Position numbers and translations under genes: made by a program | In this document: in pieces, positions 20,831-32,829 of the stretch | Position numbering within the stretch: the first letter of the stretch is position 1 | Layout of the letters: every line of letters starts with the position of its first letter | From: Istiophorus platypterus | Taxonomy: Eukaryota > Chordata > Actinopteri > Istiophoriformes > Istiophoridae | Direction of reading: 5' to 3' | Assembly: GCA_016859345.1 (NCBI GenBank) | Contig: CM029131.1 | Coordinates: 8,717,891-8,781,890, forward strand | Length of the DNA stretch: 64,000 nucleotides | Notes under the pieces: model-generated | Told to the model about the DNA's origin: nothing | Seen by the model: only the letters and a program-made list of their open reading frames with translations | Database searches by the model: none

Positions 20831-23800
20831 AAAAAAAAAAAGAACCCTGATATAAACGAAAGACTTAGGAGTTTTGGTTTATTAAGAAAGTCTAACTCTT
20901 GACCACCTTGCTTTGATCTTCTCTACAGTAACCTCATCTGCACTGATCTCAGATCAGTTGCCTGGGGGTTGGTATTCATCTCACCTCCACCTTCTCCTGG
21001 TTTTCCCACAGTTGCAGCGATTGGCCGCTGGAAGCACTACAAGCGGAGTGTGATTAAAACTGACTGGGCTCGCCAAACGTGACCCGGCAGCCTATATGAA
21101 GCACATCAACGAAGGGATGAGGCGGGAGGGGAAAGTTTTCACACGTCTGGGATGAAAGATAGAAATGGAGAGGCTGTCTCAGTTTCTCACTGGGAGCCTT
21201 CACCTCAACATCACCTTTGCTATCTGCAGGTGTGTACACCAAGTCCACAAAGTTTCACTCAGGTTTTTGTTTGCCTAATTTGAAAATGAGCCTTAACAAC
21301 AGTCAGATGGAAACTCGTGTACCCACACGATCTTTTATTGATATATGATGTGCGGTTGGGTGGCTACAAGATCAGAGAACTTGGAAAAATTGCACCTCTT
21401 TTGTTACAACTCCTGAGTCCTGTCACCCGCATGAGTCATTACATGACTCAGCAGTTGTTGGGACTGTCAGTGATGGAGAGGAGGCAGAGTACAGGAGAGA
21501 CCTCGTGGACTTCTTTGTGGCATGTGTGCAGCTAGAGTGTTTCAGATCTGTTACCAGTCTGCTTTGGCCGGTGCCAGTATTGCTCTCTGCAGTCTGCTGG
21601 GGCAGCAGCAACAGAGTGACACACACACACAAACAGAAGAAACTGATCAGGAATGCCTGACTCAGGGCCGGGGACCCTTCTCTGGGGCCCTCAGAGTCAG
21701 TTGCGGAGGCGAGAATGCTGCGTAAACTATTGAACATCATGGAAAACATCTGGCATCCTCTCCACGGCCTGTTGGTCAAACAGCAGAGTGCTTCCAGCAG
21801 GAGACTTCTGTATTCTTTTACCTTTAGCTCTGATGTCAGGTGAAATCTGAAGACGGTGAAAATCAGGGCTGGATGAGATCAGGTGTGTTGTTTGTTGGAG
21901 GGTGTGAAAATAAAATAAATGAAACAAGATATGGTGGAGGAGACGGTTACTGCTGCCGTTGAAATACATTTGTGAACGTACAATATATAGTGCAGAGGCC
22001 TTATACCAATTGACAGTTGACATGACATTAATATTTAATGCTGCATTGCAAGAGTTATTGACTTGGCCTTTATGAACACACAGCAAATCTGTGAAGCAGG
22101 AGAGGGGGTGTTAGAGTTCTACTAATATACTCTACTGAACAAAGACAGACACAAAGTAAATATAAGATGGTGTTATGCTCAGAAGAGTTATTAAAACAAG
22201 TGCCACCACAAATCAATAATGAGCTGCAATTGTGTTGTCAATATGTTTGTAAGATACAAAAATATCGGAAAAAACATTTATTGAAAAATAGATACCACAG
22301 AAAGCAGTCTACATGTTTCAACCCCCCCACCCCACCCAAAACCCCATCCCAGGCCACACAAGGTATAGAAATAAATGAGAGAGAGAGAATAAATAGATGA
22401 ATAAAAAAATTGTAACCAGTAGGAAAAAAGAAGAGAAAAAAAAATCACAGCAGTTCAGTTGTATTTTCCATTTTCCAACTGCAAAATAAAAGGTGACCAA
22501 CAATCATAGAAAATATGTCCACAGGATTTTCTTTCCAATGATGACTTGGGAGAGAAAATAAGATATTGGGTCCAAAAATAAATTAAATGTTGGGGCCAGT
22601 CTACTCAGGCACAGCCGTTCTTAAAAAGCACTGGAGCCTTGGCTGCTGAAGAACAGACTTTCTGCTTCAGATGCCCCCCTTGCCGACACACCTCCATCGG
22701 GTGTCTGGGCTGAGACCTAACACAGCTGCATTCAGCGGACGCGTGGGATCAATCCTGTGGATATGAATCACCTCCTGGTGGAGGAAGAGGTGCTCTAAAT
22801 TAGGACACCCACTTCAGAATCTGCCTCACTTTTGGCACCATCTGTAGTCTGGTCAGTTGTACTACTTTGCTATGATATTTTGCAACAACAATGATCATGA
22901 GGACGTACTGTATTTCACTAGTCTTTGGCTGCATCAACTGTTGGTTGGCATATACATTTTCCAATATCTTAACGTCTATTAAAGTAAACAGCTGGAGGCC
23001 ATTTGAGATTGTCTTTTTTCCCATTACAGAGTCCATATTCCATATACATTTTATTTTGCTGTCTTCTAGTCAAAACCTGCTCAGAAACTCTCATCACTGG
23101 TGATGGTGTCTTGCCAGCCTGCGGGTTATGGTACATGTTAAGGCATAAATATACAGTGCTTTTATATTTAAAAAAAAGAGAAAAAAACAGGAGGTGTTGG
23201 AATAAGAAAACAGTGTCTTAGTTAATCCTGTGATCTTTACCTTGCTGCCATATAACAGATGTGCAGGAAAAAGGGAGAAAAATCTGTTAGCTGCATACAG
23301 GCCTGTCGGTTTCCCCTTGGAATTATATGGGAGGCAGAGTCTATTTAAACACTATCTCCATGACCTCTTGGTGCACAGCAGCTCTGCGGGGATCTACAGG
23401 ATTAACCGGCGCCTCTCAGGTAAGCTGAATCATAATAAATAGCAGCAACGCTTTGAAAATACCCATAACAGCACATTAGCATTGAAATGAGGTAGCACTT
23501 TTGTCGGTAGGTAGTCCCAGGTCACGGAGACAAACGCTGAATACTGCCGGAGGGACTTCAGCACACACTCGACTGTCCTTTTCTACTGCCCGGTACGCCT
23601 ACGCCGCTAATGTCAACAGTGTTAACACCCCGGCTCGTTTGCAGAGGAGCAGGGGATGAATTTCTTTAGAGTGCTGGAACCTATCCATTCTGGACCAAAT
23701 TCACCTAAACCCTGCTTCATTTTATGCCCAACATCCATGGGACTTTTTTTTCTTTCTTTCTTTTTGCATATGCCGTAAAATTTAAGGGTCCATACAAAGC

Positions 23801-26800
23801 CATGAGATTTCTACTTTATATTCCTCTCTTCAACCGGCTGTAAAACATTTCTCGCTGTTAACTTACCTTTATGTTGGCCATTACGGCAGGAGGGCGCCAA
23901 CCCGTCCAGCACGTACCCTCACCTCCCATCGGAAAAGACCTGTGTATTTCAGAAGGCGAGTGCATAAATAATCAGACGGGACATTTAGTCTCTGCGAGGA
24001 CAGCGTTTATGTCTTCTCTCAAACACATGATGTGAATTTTGGACTCGAGGAAACAGTAAAGTGGAGGCTAAATGGGGTTATGTTCAGAGTCCAAGACGCA
24101 TTGTGATCTGCCGTTAATTTAAATTATAGAGGGAAGTATGCCTGGAACCTGAGACACAATCGTATTCCTGCCAGACTCAGCTGTCAAAAAACGATGATTT
24201 TTTTTATGGTTTATTCAGAACCCCATCAACAGCCTATTCTGTCGGGTAAATACCGCATAGCAGAAATTGTTCTTCCACTAGCAAATAAAAGGTTTCCTTC
24301 CTTTGTTCTTTTATTTAGGAACCCATTACACAGTGTTCAATCAGATGGAGCTTTTAGGGTTGGCATGCTGTGTTTCAGCCTCTTTTCAGTGAAATTTAAA
24401 ATCAAATCACTCAAGTTAAATAATACCTTAAGACATTCAGGGCATTGATGTTGAACTAAAGAAGAATTTACAGCTACAAAAAAAAAAAAATAAAATAAAA
24501 AAATTAACGAGTTCAGAGCAAAGTCTGTACCATTTTTTTGACGATGCCTACAGAGTAATATGATTATATGCACCCTGTGGGGATATAAAAGGCTTAAAAT
24601 TTCAATGACCAATTCATGAAAAAATCCAAACTCAGTCTCTGGTGTTGTCCAGTCAAACCCCTTTGAATTGTAACAGCTTGTAAAGAGCTCTGCGAAAACT
24701 GCATGGCTCATCCACGAATGCAAATCAAATCATACGCCACTTTTCAGTTACATCTTCAAGAAATGTTTGTCGGGAGCCATTCAAAAAGGAAGGTGTGATG
24801 TATTCTATTACTGTAAAATACTACATTATATATCACATACAGTACATGTATAAAAGGAGAGTGAGGTCATTATTTTTGAATTCTGATATGCAGCTTTGAT
24901 GTAAGAGTTTGTGCGTAATGTGGAAAAACGGCGTGTCGCCCATTATCACGTCTAACCAGGATCAGATTCAGCTCCCAATTCGCCTGACAACTGAAGAAAC
25001 ACACGTCTAAGCTAGCTGTGAAATGTTATACATCATCACCTAACCGCAAAAACAAACTGTCCTTGGCAGATAATGTTCCATAAAGTTGCTCGAGCCGGCT
25101 GATTTTCCTCTCTGTGAGACATTTGTCAGGTTTCTCTTGACACCGGGACAATTTCTGCTCCCTGCTCCATACATCACAGCGCAAGGGTGATGAGTTCTTT
25201 TCTGAGGATGTCAGCCTAAAATAGTCATACTGACACTCTGAATCACACATGTGACATTCACAAAGTGGGCAGAAAACTTTCCATCTGTTAACTCGCAGCC
25301 CCTATTTCAGCTCTGCCATGGCCAAGCTGGCGAGGCCCTCACACTCTGATATGGCAGATGTGACTGAAAGGTGCTCTTTAGGTTCAGACACCTGCACCAG
25401 GCAGCGTGGCATTAGCTCATGATGCCCGCGGTGGTAGCTGTCACTATTGCTGAGCGTCTCCACAACAGAATGCCATTTTCTCTACTTCGTTTTCTCCAGA
25501 CCCCTGTTGCTCGGGCTGCAGTTTAGCTATCAGCCCCTGACATTTATCAGCTTTCCTACAACCCTGGATCATCAAAAAAAACACCTTTTTCACTATCGGA
25601 GAGAGAGTGGTAAAAGTTCAGGGCGGTGTCAGAAAGGTTTATTGAAGACGGTGTACCTGGCTGTGAGAGTTTGGCAATGAGGGCTGTGGTAGAGCCCTGG
25701 AAAATAGCCCTGGAGTTTTTACCCAGAGAATGCCACCCAGAGATACGGTACACCACCAACCATACTGCCATTTCCTGTCTTTCGTAACATTAAAACAGGC
25801 AGGTTATTTTTCGCCTAGGCTGTAGCTGTGGCAGATCTGAGACAATTATCATCTCGCCAATAGGGGTTCCACATCAAAAAATGCTCATGTGGATTATTTT
25901 AAAGGCAATGACTTTTGGAGGAGCTGTTGCCGAGGCCAAATGTCCCTTCTCTCAGCCCATTCAATCGCCTTTTTACTCTTCAACAAAGCAGAAATTACAG
26001 GCATATTTGCAGTTAAAGACTGTTAAACTCTAAGGACCTCCTTATATAATCAACATATGAATATGAAACAACCGGGAATGGATTTTGAAGGACCAAAGGC
26101 ATGTAAATTACAGACATCTTAAGAGAGAATGCTGTACAGAGAACTTCTGCATGTTAAATCCTCTCTCGTTGCCACTCACCCTTTTGGTAAACATGAAGCG
26201 TCGCCTTAGATCTATTTCTCATCATGTCCTCTGCTCTGACTTCCTTGAGGAGAGCTCATTGTTCCGAAGTGATTGGGCCTTAAAGGAGCAAGCTCGCTAT
26301 AGGACTCTGTTTGTGTTTGACACAGACGGAGAGGGGGAAGAAGGAGAGAGGGGGAGAGTTTTTTGAGGGCCCATCTCCAAATCTAGAACCAATTTCTATG
26401 CAAATGCTATGACCTAATTTGGGAGAAGCAGCCATTGTTCAGCGTGGGCAGGCAGGGTTGGCTTAAGGTGTCGCACCACTCGGCAGCGGATCGGGTCAAC
26501 ACATACAGCACAGCATATGCTCATATTTCCTGTGCAGACAAACTGGCCATGTTATACATTGCAGTGCAGCGGCATGGGGCTGGAGGGCAACACTTTGACG
26601 GAAAGCTGTAGGGGAGAATCATACCTCGGGAAAACTGATGGCGAGGCTGTGGGGAAATGTTCCCCTTAGCCAATGGGGCAGAAACCCTGGCGCCCATATT
26701 TCCTGGCCACTCCATCAAAGCCCTGAAGCATCATTCAGGTAACAAATATCATCGTCTGCTTGTTGCACTGTTTCTTGACGGCAGCACTTTTCATCAAGCG

Positions 26801-29660
26801 CTACAGGGGACGCTGCACAAAGACCATGTGTGTGCCATTGCTCTTAATGGCTGTTGGCCATGATGGTTAGCTGTTGTTGCTGCCCAATAAAAGCCGTATG
26901 GAGCAGTTGAGTGAGCAGAATTGCAACCGCACCACATTTCTAGGCCGTATCAACCATGAAAGCGGGAGATAGAGGAGCGCCAGGAATTTCAAAAGAATAT
27001 ATAAATAGAAGGCAAAGGATTTGCTGCCTCGCATTTTCATTCAGTCACTGCCCCTCACACACACACAAACACACACACACACACACACACAGTGGGAACT
27101 TTTTGTAACTTCAGAGAAGTGCGATGACCCCTATTTCACTTATGTGTTCCTGGATGAGCTCAGACACTGAAGGGAGTGTAAGCAATCTTGCCTGCAGCAC
27201 TGTCAAAACGCTGCCCTGCATTCGTTATGTGGGCTTCTGATTTAAGCAAAGACCCCCTCGAACCTCTGCAGGGAAGAACATATCACACCTTCAAAAAAAA
27301 AAGGTTCCTTATCACTATGCAAACGTGTACCGAAGAAAAGTTTTGTACTCCTGCCACCACGGCGAGCGAGAGGCGCCAACTCCTCCAGTTAATTACGTGC
27401 TCAGATGGTCTCGCTGACACATGCTACCGTAGATCAGTGGCACTCAAAGTCCCGCTCAGGGGCCACTTCCAGACTATGAAAGACTTCTGAGTGGCCCTTG
27501 AACATTTTCCAGAATGAAACATATTCTGTCCTGGGCTGCTTTACCACCTCTACATTCAATGAAGATGACAGGATCCATAATTAATGTTTAATAACTTCAG
27601 CCACAGCTCCAGTGTTTTTCATTACTGTTCTTGAAACGGCTCTCTCTAAAGAGGGTCAGTTTTCAAGTAATAACCCAACTGCATTATCATTTTTACAAAT
27701 GTCTCTTTTGCTTCACTCTAATGCTTATTGTTTTAACACGGTGAAGCTTGTTCTGTGTGCTATTCTGGGTGCTCTTTAGTCTCAACTTGGAAAAATCCTC
27801 TCGAACACAGAAAGAGCAGTTTTAGAATGAAAAGAAAAAAGAACAGGCTAGAGAGCATGTGCAATGGGAGCCGTCATGGCTAATCAAAAAGCTCCATGGG
27901 CAGAAACTGAAAGTCGAATGTGTGTGTATAGTTACCTATGTACACTTCAAGCTGACATGGATTAATATTAGGATTCAGTTGGAGTTTGTTTCTGGACACC
28001 GATGAATATCAGTCCAACTTCTACTCTGATTTAAGCTCTGTTTTTGCCTTCACCAACTCCTGAGGGAAATATCTGGGTCTTTAGCAGCTTAATGCTGCAT
28101 TATGTGCGACAGCCATTTGCTAACTTTGTTTTTTTTCCTGGTGTTTAGGTGCTGGGCGGCTTTTAGAAAGTTTAAGCCAGGAAACCAGCTGCCTGCTGCT
28201 ATAAAAAATGAGGTCGATTAGAGGCATGAGATTGAAACAAAACAGTAGCGTGCCATAAAACAAAAACAATGAGTTGAAGGATGCTCTGTGGGGCTGAGGA
28301 GAACTGATGAGAATCACATCACACACAATACCTTTCACACACACACAGTCATCTGATCCATTGCTAAGATTTAGAAAATAAATAAATGAATTAATTATAG
28401 CAGCTCTAAAGATGAATATCCAACTGGGCGTACACGTTGCATATCATCTAAACATTTATTTGAGTGACAGTGGATTTCAAAGTGACGTCCCTTCAGTAAA
28501 ACATCAAACACCAAAACATGAATATCATATTTCAGATTCCCTGTTCAATATATAATCCATACTGCACAATCAGATTTGGCCCCAAAGTAATATGTATGAG
28601 TCATAAAATTATAAGCATTCATTTCCATCTTGCAGATAAGAATCAGAGCAGGATGAAAATGCAAATTATTGAAGCAATAATTTGTGCTGTGTTAGTGGCT
28701 CACCCAGATGAGTAAAATTCCATTTAATGTCATGCATTAAGAAACATAAAACAAATAACTAAGAAGCATCAGAGCATAAAAATAAAGCATGAAACATACT
28801 CTGACACTTTGAATGTGGATTTCACACAAAAACCCGGACTTGTCCATGAAAAGTAGATTGGATTAACACAGACAATTATAGAGAGGAGGATGAGAAGCAC
28901 ATTAAAAAGTAAAACACAGGGTGACACATTTAGAAAACCACTTGTAATATGGAATAAATGTTTAAAATACTATACTAATACTAAAAAATACTAATATTTT
29001 TATGTATCGTTTTTATAAAGACATACCAAACGCCAAGTTGAAATACACTTTTAATTTTTGGCTTGATAAAGTGGTTAATTACATCACTCTCATGAATTAG
29101 AAACTAGGTTCATATTTAGTGTTATCAAGTGTTTAAGTTTATCAACGATTCATTTATGCCACTTAATTTTAAATAAATATATATCAAATAAAAACATGGC
29201 AGATATTATTTGCAACAAGCTATGGATACACCAAGACTGTGCTGACGATATGGCAGTGGCACTTCTACAAGGGGAGAAAACAGCAAATACACAATACGTG
29301 AGCTGTTGGGTTGTGTAATATAGTATCTCTGCTAACAGAATAATTAGCCCAGATATTCCATAAAATAAATAAATAAAAATCTCCTTACTGTTTACACAAA
29401 TGCAGACTCCCTGTGTTTAGAGTATGGTTGTAAAATTAAGCCCGTTAACACATTTTAATGACTGAAGAGGCCCATAATGTTGCAGTAGGCCATTTAAGGT
29501 ATATTAAAACATATATAGGTCTAGAAATATCAAGTAAGGAATTCAAGGATCGAGGCACGAAATAAATATATCTAAAACACTGTCCTGAGCACTTGAAGGA
29601 CGTCTTGTCAATGTTGGCTTAAAAGTTGAACACCAAAGCTAATCCTTGATCTTGGGAACT
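20831..29660. other. Gene-poor AT-rich stretch
   Basis: No protein-coding gene is supported on either strand. A short segment at about 21,715-21,815 (plus strand, HPLHGLLVKQQSASSRRLL-like translation) resembles the 3' end of a fish LINE. A CA microsatellite is at 27,056-27,091. C/A-rich low-complexity sequence occurs near 22,320-22,350. The rest is mixed sequence without recognised repeats. Confidence 0.6.
27056..27091. repeat. (CA)n microsatellite
   Basis: About eighteen CA units with one interruption (CAAACA). Confidence 0.95.
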
Positions 29661-29666
29661 GCAGGT

Positions 29667-29885
29667 GAAGATCATGTGATGTGATCAAAAGCTTTGGGAC
29701 AGCTTCTAAATGGACCTTGAGGTGAGATTATTTTGTCAGTTGCTTTTGAACGAACACTGAACGAGGAGTCACCTGTGTTGAACAGCTACACTTCCATAAC
29801 AAATGAGCAAACTCTATCTGCTGATGAAGATCATGTGACATGACTGAAAGCTCCAGAACAGCTCCTAAATGGACCTCGAGGTGAT
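29667..29885. repeat. Two-copy tandem repeat with a unit of about 159 bp
   Basis: GAAGATCATGTGATGTGA...ACAGCTTCTAAATGGACCTTGAGGTGA at 29,667-29,725 recurs at 29,826-29,885 with a few substitutions (CATGTGACATGA, CTCCTAAATGGACCTCGAGG). The motif is familiar from fish minisatellite-like repeats. Confidence 0.75.
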
Positions 29886-31104
29886 TTGAACAAACAAGTA
29901 TACAAGTAAAAACAGTGCAGTGTATTAAACCATCACCAACGTCACTGAAGAAAAAAAAATTCAAACCCAAAATTAGCAGAATTAATTTCCAAAAATCTAA
30001 ACATGGAAAAAGAAAATCAGTCAGTATCTTCATCCATTAAAAAAGACTGGTTGCTCTTTTAAGTAAACTTAATGTTTTTAAGAAAACTGCGTCTGTCAGT
30101 CATTTAAAAGAATACGTCACTTTTTTTCTTTTTTTTAAAAAGTCACAGATATCTCACTTCACAAGTCTTCTCTCGTTTTGCCTGTCAGAACCTCAAAAAC
30201 TCAAGAGTCTCCTCAATCCGATCGGATCAAAATCACACCATAGCGCTGGTGGCTGTTTCTGAGCCACTCGGCGCTGTTAACCTCATTTCATTCTCAGGAT
30301 TAATAAGCATCAGAGGAGTGAAGCCTCTCAGGGTGCAGCTGAGATCTTTGGCTCTGCGGAAGATTGCTTGGCGCTTTCTTTCTGCCGGCTGCATTGCTTT
30401 CTACTCGCTGGGTGTCTCATTATGGCGGTGCAGGGCCAGGTGGGGGATGAGTCTGCTGGATTACCCACCTACGGACATTTCCCAACTCTCTCTATTTAGG
30501 CTCTGTGATCATACTGGACGTGGAAATCATTTAAATTAAAATCTGATTAATAATCCATGACTTTTATTGGCCACTATTTAGGCATCATAGGGCTTTTAAA
30601 TAATTAAAATGGACCGGTAAAGGTAGGCTCTGTAAAAGAAATGATTTATCTCCATGTGTGCACAGTGCCCTTTATTTGACCTGGGACTGTTTTTACTGGG
30701 CGTCCAGTTGGCATAAGATTCATGCGTTTAAAAGATATTAGACAGCAAAACTCTGCACAACAGTTTGGATACCTATCAAAGATAAACTTTTGTGGAAGTA
30801 GTTGTGTACTCACAAAAAAAAAAAAAAAAAAAAAAATACAAGTGCATGAAAAAATTACTTAATTAAACAGAGTACTTGGAATTAGTTATTTTTCTCTGCT
30901 GGTAGTGACCACCTATCCTATCAAACCTGGGCAGACGTGGTCATTTTGCAGAGAGTCATCCCTCCTATTTGTGCTGGGATCACCAGCAGGGTCTCCGTTC
31001 AGGTCCAGCATTATCTCTGTCTGACATACTAGTGGACTGCAAATGTAACACGCACACATACGGTATTCTTGACCTTGGCTCTTGTCTATAATAAAAAGAA
31101 ATGA
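29886..31104. other. Non-coding stretch
   Basis: AT-rich sequence without a supported gene. It contains an A-homopolymer of about 22 at 30,815-30,836 and no recognised repeat apart from poly-A/T runs. Confidence 0.6.
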
Positions 31105-31290
31105 GGTGGCCAGGTGGCCTTGTGGGTACAGAGACCTTCCTTTATCGGAAAGGTCACAGGTTCTATCCCACCCGACAGCTACTGTGTATCCATCAAAAGC
31201 CATTTATCCTCCCCCCAATGTCCTTCAGCAAGACAGTGAATCGGTTCCCGCTCACCCACTGTCGCCCCAGCTGACAGCTACATATCTTTA
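31105..31290 (+). mobile_element. tRNA-derived SINE
   Basis: GGTGGCCAGGTGGCCTTGTGGGTA supplies an A-box-like segment and GGTTCTATCCC (31,159-31,169) a B-box at the usual distance. The tail TGTCCTTCAGCAAGACAGTGAATC is a core shared with the copy at 46,053-46,200. RNA polymerase III origin is inferred. Confidence 0.65.
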
Positions 31291-32698
31291 AAGGTAAAAA
31301 CATTTAAAAACCAGACTGTGAAGTAGCAGGATACTCGGATTGACACTGGTATCGAATACATCTAAATAACATTTCTCAGCACTGACATCCGTCGCTATGG
31401 TTATGAGGTGATTATTCTTCAATTTATGTATCTTGAGGATCCTCCTTCATTGGGACCTTATAGCATCAGCAAATCCTCAACGTAGCGCTTGTGTATAACA
31501 CGGACCCCCCCCCCCCCCAAAAAAAAATCCTTTGGTCTCTGCAAGATGCATCAAAGCACCCTTGCATATGCCAGAATCCAGTTTTGATCGACTTGTTTGA
31601 TCGAGGTATTCATCAAATGTCGGCCCTCTTTTTACAAAGTATAATCAGCCCCTGTGCGAATTATGCAGCAATCAAATTCCAGTATTTCTCCCAAAGCAAT
31701 TGGTCAATGTTGTATCAACTGACCCACTTTTATGCCACTGCTATAGTGATTAATTTACTTCAAAGTGGGAAAACTACAGTGGGAAATAACTTCTGAAGGA
31801 CAATAACCTTAAGAGCTTTTTATGCAGCACATTTTTTTTCTTGCAGTCAGTGTGATTAAATATGGCAATTCATGCATACAGTGTGTAAAAAAAAAAAAAA
31901 AAAAGTCTAACTCGTGACATTAATTAGGACACGTGAATGATCAGTCAGGGACCTGCCTATGAAACCCTGTAGCCCGGGCCTAAAGAGTGCAGTAGTTTCT
32001 AATGTAAGCTACTTAGCCGGGTTGTCGGAGTGAAATCAGTAATTCATTTTTTCTTAGCTGGACTCCCATGAGACTCATGTGGTGAAGGCTGCCTATGTGT
32101 ACAGAGAGGAAAAGGCAGCTAGAGAAAGAAATGGCGCCAGAGCAGAGCAAAGGGGATAAAAACTGTTTATGTTCCCCTTTGTGTGAGGTCACATTTTTAA
32201 TTAGCTCCCAGCTCGGGAGGATTTGAGTCATGGTCCCCAGTTGTGTGTAAATTGTTTTATTTGGAGTCTCAGCAAGATCCTCCTATTTCCTTGGTGATTT
32301 TTTTCCTTCTCCTCTCCTTCCAGCTGTTGACATTCTATAAAAGGACGCCGCGTCGGAGACCTGGGCGACCCCTTCGCCTGCTCGAGACCTTAATGCACTG
32401 CAGCTCGAGATCGCAGTGGGAGCCGGGCTGGACACTAGCCATGCTTCAGATTAAACACCATAATTATTAATCCTGAAGCCTCTAATAGAATAGAATAATG
32501 TGCCAGTTGCCAAGAGACCGCACTGTGCTTTATATGTCGAGAGGCTTCCTGAGACAGAGAAGAATGGGGCTTATTCGCCAGGGCCACTGAAGTAAGGAAA
32601 TACAGGGCAATATTTGAGGGGTTTTGTTCCAAACACAATACTTCCTTTTCTGGACAAAAGACAGTGAAATTTTCCCCTCATACTTTCTCTTTGGAATA
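31291..32698. other. Non-coding stretch with a TATA-like site
   Basis: No gene is supported. A C14A9 tract is at 31,505-31,527 and an A-run at 31,887-31,904. TATAAAAGG at 32,336-32,344 is followed by GC-rich, CpG-containing sequence up to about 32,440, a possible but unproven promoter. Confidence 0.5.
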
Positions 32699-32829
32699 TT
32701 CAAAGGAATGGTTTGACGTTTTTGGAAACACAATTATTCCCTTTTTTTTTTCTTTTGCCGAGAGCGAGATGAAATGATTTATACCACTGTCACATCTGTA
32801 CGGCAAATATGTAGCTATTCCTTTAAAGC
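32699..32829. mobile_element. Internally deleted copy of the TTAAAGGAA element
   Basis: It starts TTCAAAGGAATGGTTTGACG and ends AGCTATTCCTTTAAAG, so the termini are inverted copies. Internal blocks GAGAGCGAGATGA and CATCTGTACGGCAAATATG match the family. Only about 130 bp remain. Confidence 0.7.
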
